A stretch of 64,000 nt of DNA from Cellulosilyticum sp. (GTDB lineage: Bacteria > Bacillota > Clostridia > Lachnospirales > Cellulosilyticaceae): assembly GCA_015058045.1 (NCBI GenBank), contig SVDC01000001.1, forward strand, positions 1-64,000, written 5' to 3'. Below the pieces are notes generated by a model. The model had not been told where the DNA came from and searched no databases. It saw only the letters and a list, made by a program, of their open reading frames with translations. This document shows positions 60,656 through 64,000 of the stretch, in pieces (the first letter of the stretch is position 1; every line of letters starts with the position of its first letter). The position numbers and the translations under genes were made by a program.

Positions 60656-62330
60656 TCAATCTAAGGCTTATTTGTATGCTAAATGGTGTGTAAATGAGCA
60701 AGAAGGTAAAGTACCATGCTATGTTAAAAAGCAAGCTAAGGCATGGATAGAAATAGCAGATGGGAAGAATGATGAAGCTTATGTATGTGAGAAATCACTT
60801 GATAAGATTAATAAACTGCTTGAGATTATTGTTCATCCTGATCTAAGAATACCAATGGTTAATGGCTTAGAAGATTATGCGTGGCTGTTAATTGTAGCAA
60901 CCCTATGTACTAAAAAACGTGTAGATGATACTAGATACTACACTACATCATTGCTAGAAATAGCACGTAAAAATTTTAAGACGTTCAATTCAGCACTACT
61001 ATTCATCTTATTGATGCTAATAGATGTAGAGTTTGGGCGTTATTTTTCTGTAGCTCCTGATTTAAAACTATCCAGTGAGCTTAAAATAGCCATTAGAAAG
61101 ATTATTAAGGCAAGCCCTTTATTAGCTGACGAGTCAGTCTTTAAGGTGCTTAGAAGTGAAATACGTTGCTTATTAACTGATAGTGACTATACACCGCTTG
61201 CATATAGTGAAGATAAGATGGATGGTAAGTTGGCAAATGCTTTCTTATGTGATGAAGCAGGTGCAATGGACAACTACCCTATAGAAGCTATGAGGTCTTC
61301 TCAGATTACTCTTAAGAATAAATTAGGTATTATTATCAGTACGCAATATCCAAATGATAACAACGCTATGATTGATGAAATTGATATATCTAAAAAGGTA
61401 TTAGATGGGTTAATCGAAAATGAACGAAGATTTAGCTTGCTGTATGAGCCGGATAGTGAGCTGCTAAGTAATGACCAATGGCAAAGTAATGATTTAGTTA
61501 TTTATCAATCTAATCCGGTAGCAGTTGCTCACGAGTACATATTTGATGAAATTAAGAAAATGCGTACAATGGCAGTACTTTATGAGAATAAACGTGAAAA
61601 CTACTTATGTAAGCATAATAACATTAAATATAAAGGCTTAGGTGTAGAGGGCTATATTGATATTGCTAAAGTGCAAGAGTGCAAAATAGAGGAAGATTTA
61701 AACTTTTGGAAAGGCAAGCATGTTTATGTAGGACTTGACCTCTCCCAGACGGATGATAATACAGCAGTTGCTATGGTAACAGATGTGGAAGGTGTTGTAT
61801 ATGCTAAAGTTTGGGGTTTTATGCCACAGGACAAGATAGAGTATAAGAGCACAAGAGAAAAAGTTGATTATAAAAGATTGATTAAAGAGAGATGTTGCTT
61901 TAGTTGTGGAGAGGAAGTTATTGATTATAGCTTTGTAGAACGCTTTATTTTAAGTCTACAAGATGAATATGGTGTAACTATAGAACAGTTAGGGTATGAC
62001 CGTTATAACGCTATAAGCTCAATACAGAAGCTAGAAAGTGAATGTATAACATGTGTTGAAATCAAACAACATTCAAGCGTACTTCACAGCCCTACTAAGC
62101 TATTAAAAGAGCTGATATTACAGAAAGAGTTCAGATATGACTCTAACAGGCTATTAGAAATTAACTTCCAAAATGCTAGATGTACAGAAGATACGAACTT
62201 AAATAAATACGTTAATAAGAAGAAATCAGAAGGCAAAGTTGATATGGTAGTCTCTTTGATTAATGCCATGTATTTATTAGAGCAAGAAAGACTGTATGGA
62301 AATGGTGGTTTTGTATGCCAAGTTATTTAG
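60648..62330 (+). CDS. terminase large subunit
   Basis: The GTG at 60648 lies inside terS, with AAAGGAG before it. The 560-residue protein has the ATPase half with ARKNFKT in the Walker A position, AFLCDEAGAMD Walker B, IISTQYP, and an RNase-H-like nuclease half beginning VYVGLDLSQTDDNTAV. It packages DNA into proheads and cuts it. Confidence 0.95.
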   Translation: MVNQSKAYLYAKWCVNEQEGKVPCYVKKQAKAWIEIADGKNDEAYVCEKSLDKINKLLEIIVHPDLRIPMVNGLEDYAWLLIVATLCTKKRVDDTRYYTTSLLEIARKNFKTFNSALLFILLMLIDVEFGRYFSVAPDLKLSSELKIAIRKIIKASPLLADESVFKVLRSEIRCLLTDSDYTPLAYSEDKMDGKLANAFLCDEAGAMDNYPIEAMRSSQITLKNKLGIIISTQYPNDNNAMIDEIDISKKVLDGLIENERRFSLLYEPDSELLSNDQWQSNDLVIYQSNPVAVAHEYIFDEIKKMRTMAVLYENKRENYLCKHNNIKYKGLGVEGYIDIAKVQECKIEEDLNFWKGKHVYVGLDLSQTDDNTAVAMVTDVEGVVYAKVWGFMPQDKIEYKSTREKVDYKRLIKERCCFSCGEEVIDYSFVERFILSLQDEYGVTIEQLGYDRYNAISSIQKLESECITCVEIKQHSSVLHSPTKLLKELILQKEFRYDSNRLLEINFQNARCTEDTNLNKYVNKKKSEGKVDMVVSLINAMYLLEQERLYGNGGFVCQVI

Positions 62331-62347
62331 AAAGGGGGTGAGAATAG

Positions 62348-63577
62348 ATGGGATGGTTTAGAAAAAAGCAAGAAATAAGAGAAGCAGAAGTTGTGATTGA
62401 TGATCCAGTACTTAAAGCACTACTCACGACAGATAATATTGATAGAGAGAAAGCTTTAAATATACCTAGTTTATATGGCTGCATTGAAATGATTAGTAAT
62501 ACAGTGGCTAGTATACCTATAAAAATCTATAAAGAAAATGGTAAAGATACTGAAGAATTACAAGATTATAGATTGAAGTTGTTGAACGAAGAAACAGGAG
62601 ACTTACTTAACTCGTACCAAGCTAAAAAGGCATTGATACGAGATTTTTTATTGGATGGAAACGGATATTTATATATCAATAAAAAAGGAAATATAGTGGA
62701 AAGTTTACACTACGTTGAAAGCCGATATGTAACAGCAACGAAAAATGTGGATCCTATTTTTAAAAGCTTAGATGTTAGAGTTTTAGGCGAACAGAAAAGA
62801 GAGTTTGACTTCGTTGCACTCACCAAAAATACAGTAGATGGCTTTACTGGTAGTGGTATATTGGCAGATAATCAGCAAATATTATCGGTAGCCTATAACT
62901 CTATCAAGTATGAAAACAATCTTGTAAGAACAGGTGGCAACAGGAAAGGCTTCTTAAAAGCTAAAAATAAGCTAACACAGGAAATTATAGAAAAGTTAAA
63001 GCAATCATGGAGAAACCTATATAGCAACAATACAGAAAATGTTGTTGTTTTAAATGATGGCTTAGAATTTCAGGAAGCATCAAATACATGTGTTGAAATG
63101 CAGTTGAATGAGAATAAAAAAACTAATTCAGAAGAAATTTGCAAGCTTTTAAATATGTCAGTAAAGGTCCTAAATGGCACAGCAAATGATGCAGAGCAAG
63201 CAGATTATATCAAAAATTGCATAATGCCTATTCTAAAAGCATTTGAAACAGCATTAAACAAGTCACTATTACTGGAAACAGAAAAAGATAGTGGCTATTA
63301 TTTTGCCTTCGATTGTAAAGAACTTATTAAAGGTGACATTAAAAAACTATTTGAAGCCTATAAGGTTGCAGTTGATTCAAACATTATGCAAATTGATGAA
63401 GTCAGATACGAGCTAGATTTGAAACCTCTAGAATTTAACTATATCAAATTAGGTTTACAAGATGTATTGCTAGACCCAAAAACAGGTCAAGTATACACAC
63501 CTAATATGAATGCAACAGCTAATTTGAACAGTACGTCACAAACGAAAGAGGGTGAAGAAGATGAAAGTAGAGATTAG
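62348..63577 (+). CDS. HK97-family portal protein
   Basis: The 409-residue protein contains LYGCIEMISNTVASIPIKIY, LIRDFLLDGNGYLYI and GSGILADNQQILSVAY, the usual portal landmarks. The start follows AAAGGGGGTGAG. It forms the dodecameric portal for DNA entry. It overlaps the protease gene by 17 bases. Confidence 0.93.
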   Translation: MGWFRKKQEIREAEVVIDDPVLKALLTTDNIDREKALNIPSLYGCIEMISNTVASIPIKIYKENGKDTEELQDYRLKLLNEETGDLLNSYQAKKALIRDFLLDGNGYLYINKKGNIVESLHYVESRYVTATKNVDPIFKSLDVRVLGEQKREFDFVALTKNTVDGFTGSGILADNQQILSVAYNSIKYENNLVRTGGNRKGFLKAKNKLTQEIIEKLKQSWRNLYSNNTENVVVLNDGLEFQEASNTCVEMQLNENKKTNSEEICKLLNMSVKVLNGTANDAEQADYIKNCIMPILKAFETALNKSLLLETEKDSGYYFAFDCKELIKGDIKKLFEAYKVAVDSNIMQIDEVRYELDLKPLEFNYIKLGLQDVLLDPKTGQVYTPNMNATANLNSTSQTKEGEEDESRD

Positions 63578-64000
63578 AAGTGCTACAGAAGCAGTTATTG
63601 AAGGGTATGTGAATGCAGTAGAAAGGGAAAGTAGGCCTATTCCTTCTATCCAAGGTACATATACAGAAAAGGTTGCACAAGGTACATTTCAAAGGGCTTT
63701 AAATAGTGGTAAAGACGTAGAATTACGCTTTAACCATGAAAAAGTAATAGGAAGTATGAGCCAAGGGACTCTAGAACTTAGAGAGGATACTATTGGCTTA
63801 TATGCAAAGGCTACAGTAACAGATTCAGAAGTTATCGAAAAAGCGAAGCGTAATGAATTAAGGGGGTGGTCATTTGGGTTTAGGGATAACAACCCTAAAA
63901 TTGAGGACTCTAAGCGTATTTTGACAAACATTGAGCTTAGGGAAGTATCTATCCTCACTAAGACACCAGCATATATCGCAACCTCTATAGAAATGCGTGG
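63561..64000 (+). CDS. HK97-family prohead protease, partial at window end
   Basis: The frame is open to the last base of the window. It starts with EIRSATEAVIEGYVNAVERE, has the active-site FNHEKVIGSM, then RGWSFGFRD and LTNIELREVSILTKTPAY. This is the prohead protease family. The protein continues beyond 64000. Confidence 0.93.
   Translation, partial: MKVEIRSATEAVIEGYVNAVERESRPIPSIQGTYTEKVAQGTFQRALNSGKDVELRFNHEKVIGSMSQGTLELREDTIGLYAKATVTDSEVIEKAKRNELRGWSFGFRDNNPKIEDSKRILTNIELREVSILTKTPAYIATSIEMR

Noticed and set aside
63689..63958. 89-residue minus-strand frame
   Set aside because: Shadow of the prohead protease gene.

Overview
The window looks like a low-GC, endospore-forming anaerobic member of the Clostridia, probably Lachnospirales. 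The evidence is the AT-rich composition, strong AGGAGG ribosome sites, cotJ spore-coat genes, a SpoVB/MATE-type flippase, a BofC-like protein, Agr-type peptide signalling, two-subunit Fe-S L-serine dehydratase and FeoAB. The family-level assignment is a guess. The window has three parts: a 16-kb island in a tRNA-Thr gene, a block of ordinary chromosome, and the left 19 kb of a prophage.

Positions 34-16136 are an integrated genomic island. A tyrosine integrase and repressor read leftward. An excisionase, a GIY-YIG/zinc protein and a winged-helix replication-like protein read rightward. A 47-bp direct repeat copying the tRNA-Thr 3' end bounds the element, and integrase arm-type repeats lie near both ends. 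The cargo is a HEPN-type protein with perfect tandem C-terminal repeats, a serine resolvase, an unrecognised protein, a divergent FtsZ/tubulin-like protein and a tight four-gene operon. That operon encodes an MBL-fold hydrolase, a trypsin-like protease, a small middle protein and a 1045-residue Rad50/SMC-like ATPase with a zinc hook. It matches the ABC three-component / Lamassu hydrolase-protease design and is the strongest candidate defence system here. No conjugation or virion genes were seen on the island.

Positions 16092-44581 are core chromosome: an agrC-like kinase, agrB and two tandem agrD genes (no agrA), sdaAB-sdaAA, a thioredoxin-reductase-like enzyme, degV, a MATE flippase, two FAD oxidoreductases, hpt, azlCD, sfsA, a phosphoglycolate phosphatase-like gene, a parvulin, a phosphodiesterase, an NMT1/THI5-type ABC importer, ybaK, a DUF3810 protein, a sugar isomerase-like protein, a patatin, DedA, feoAB and cotJA-cotJB. 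Most transcription units end in clear hairpin terminators.

From about 44670 to beyond the right end lies a siphovirus-type prophage inserted in cotJC. Only the first ~33 codons of cotJC remain before the break. A large serine recombinase lies 7 bp from the cotJC remnant, followed by ImmA/IrrE, a CI-like repressor, facing promoters, Cro, antirepressor, recombination/replication genes (P-loop ATPase, ERCC4 nuclease, SSB-like, CHC2 primase, VirE-type helicase), an array of small cassettes, a second (tyrosine) recombinase, HNH, terminase, portal and prohead protease. Because cotJC belongs to a mother-cell spore-coat operon, this prophage is a candidate sporulation intervening element like skin in sigK or SP-beta in spsM.
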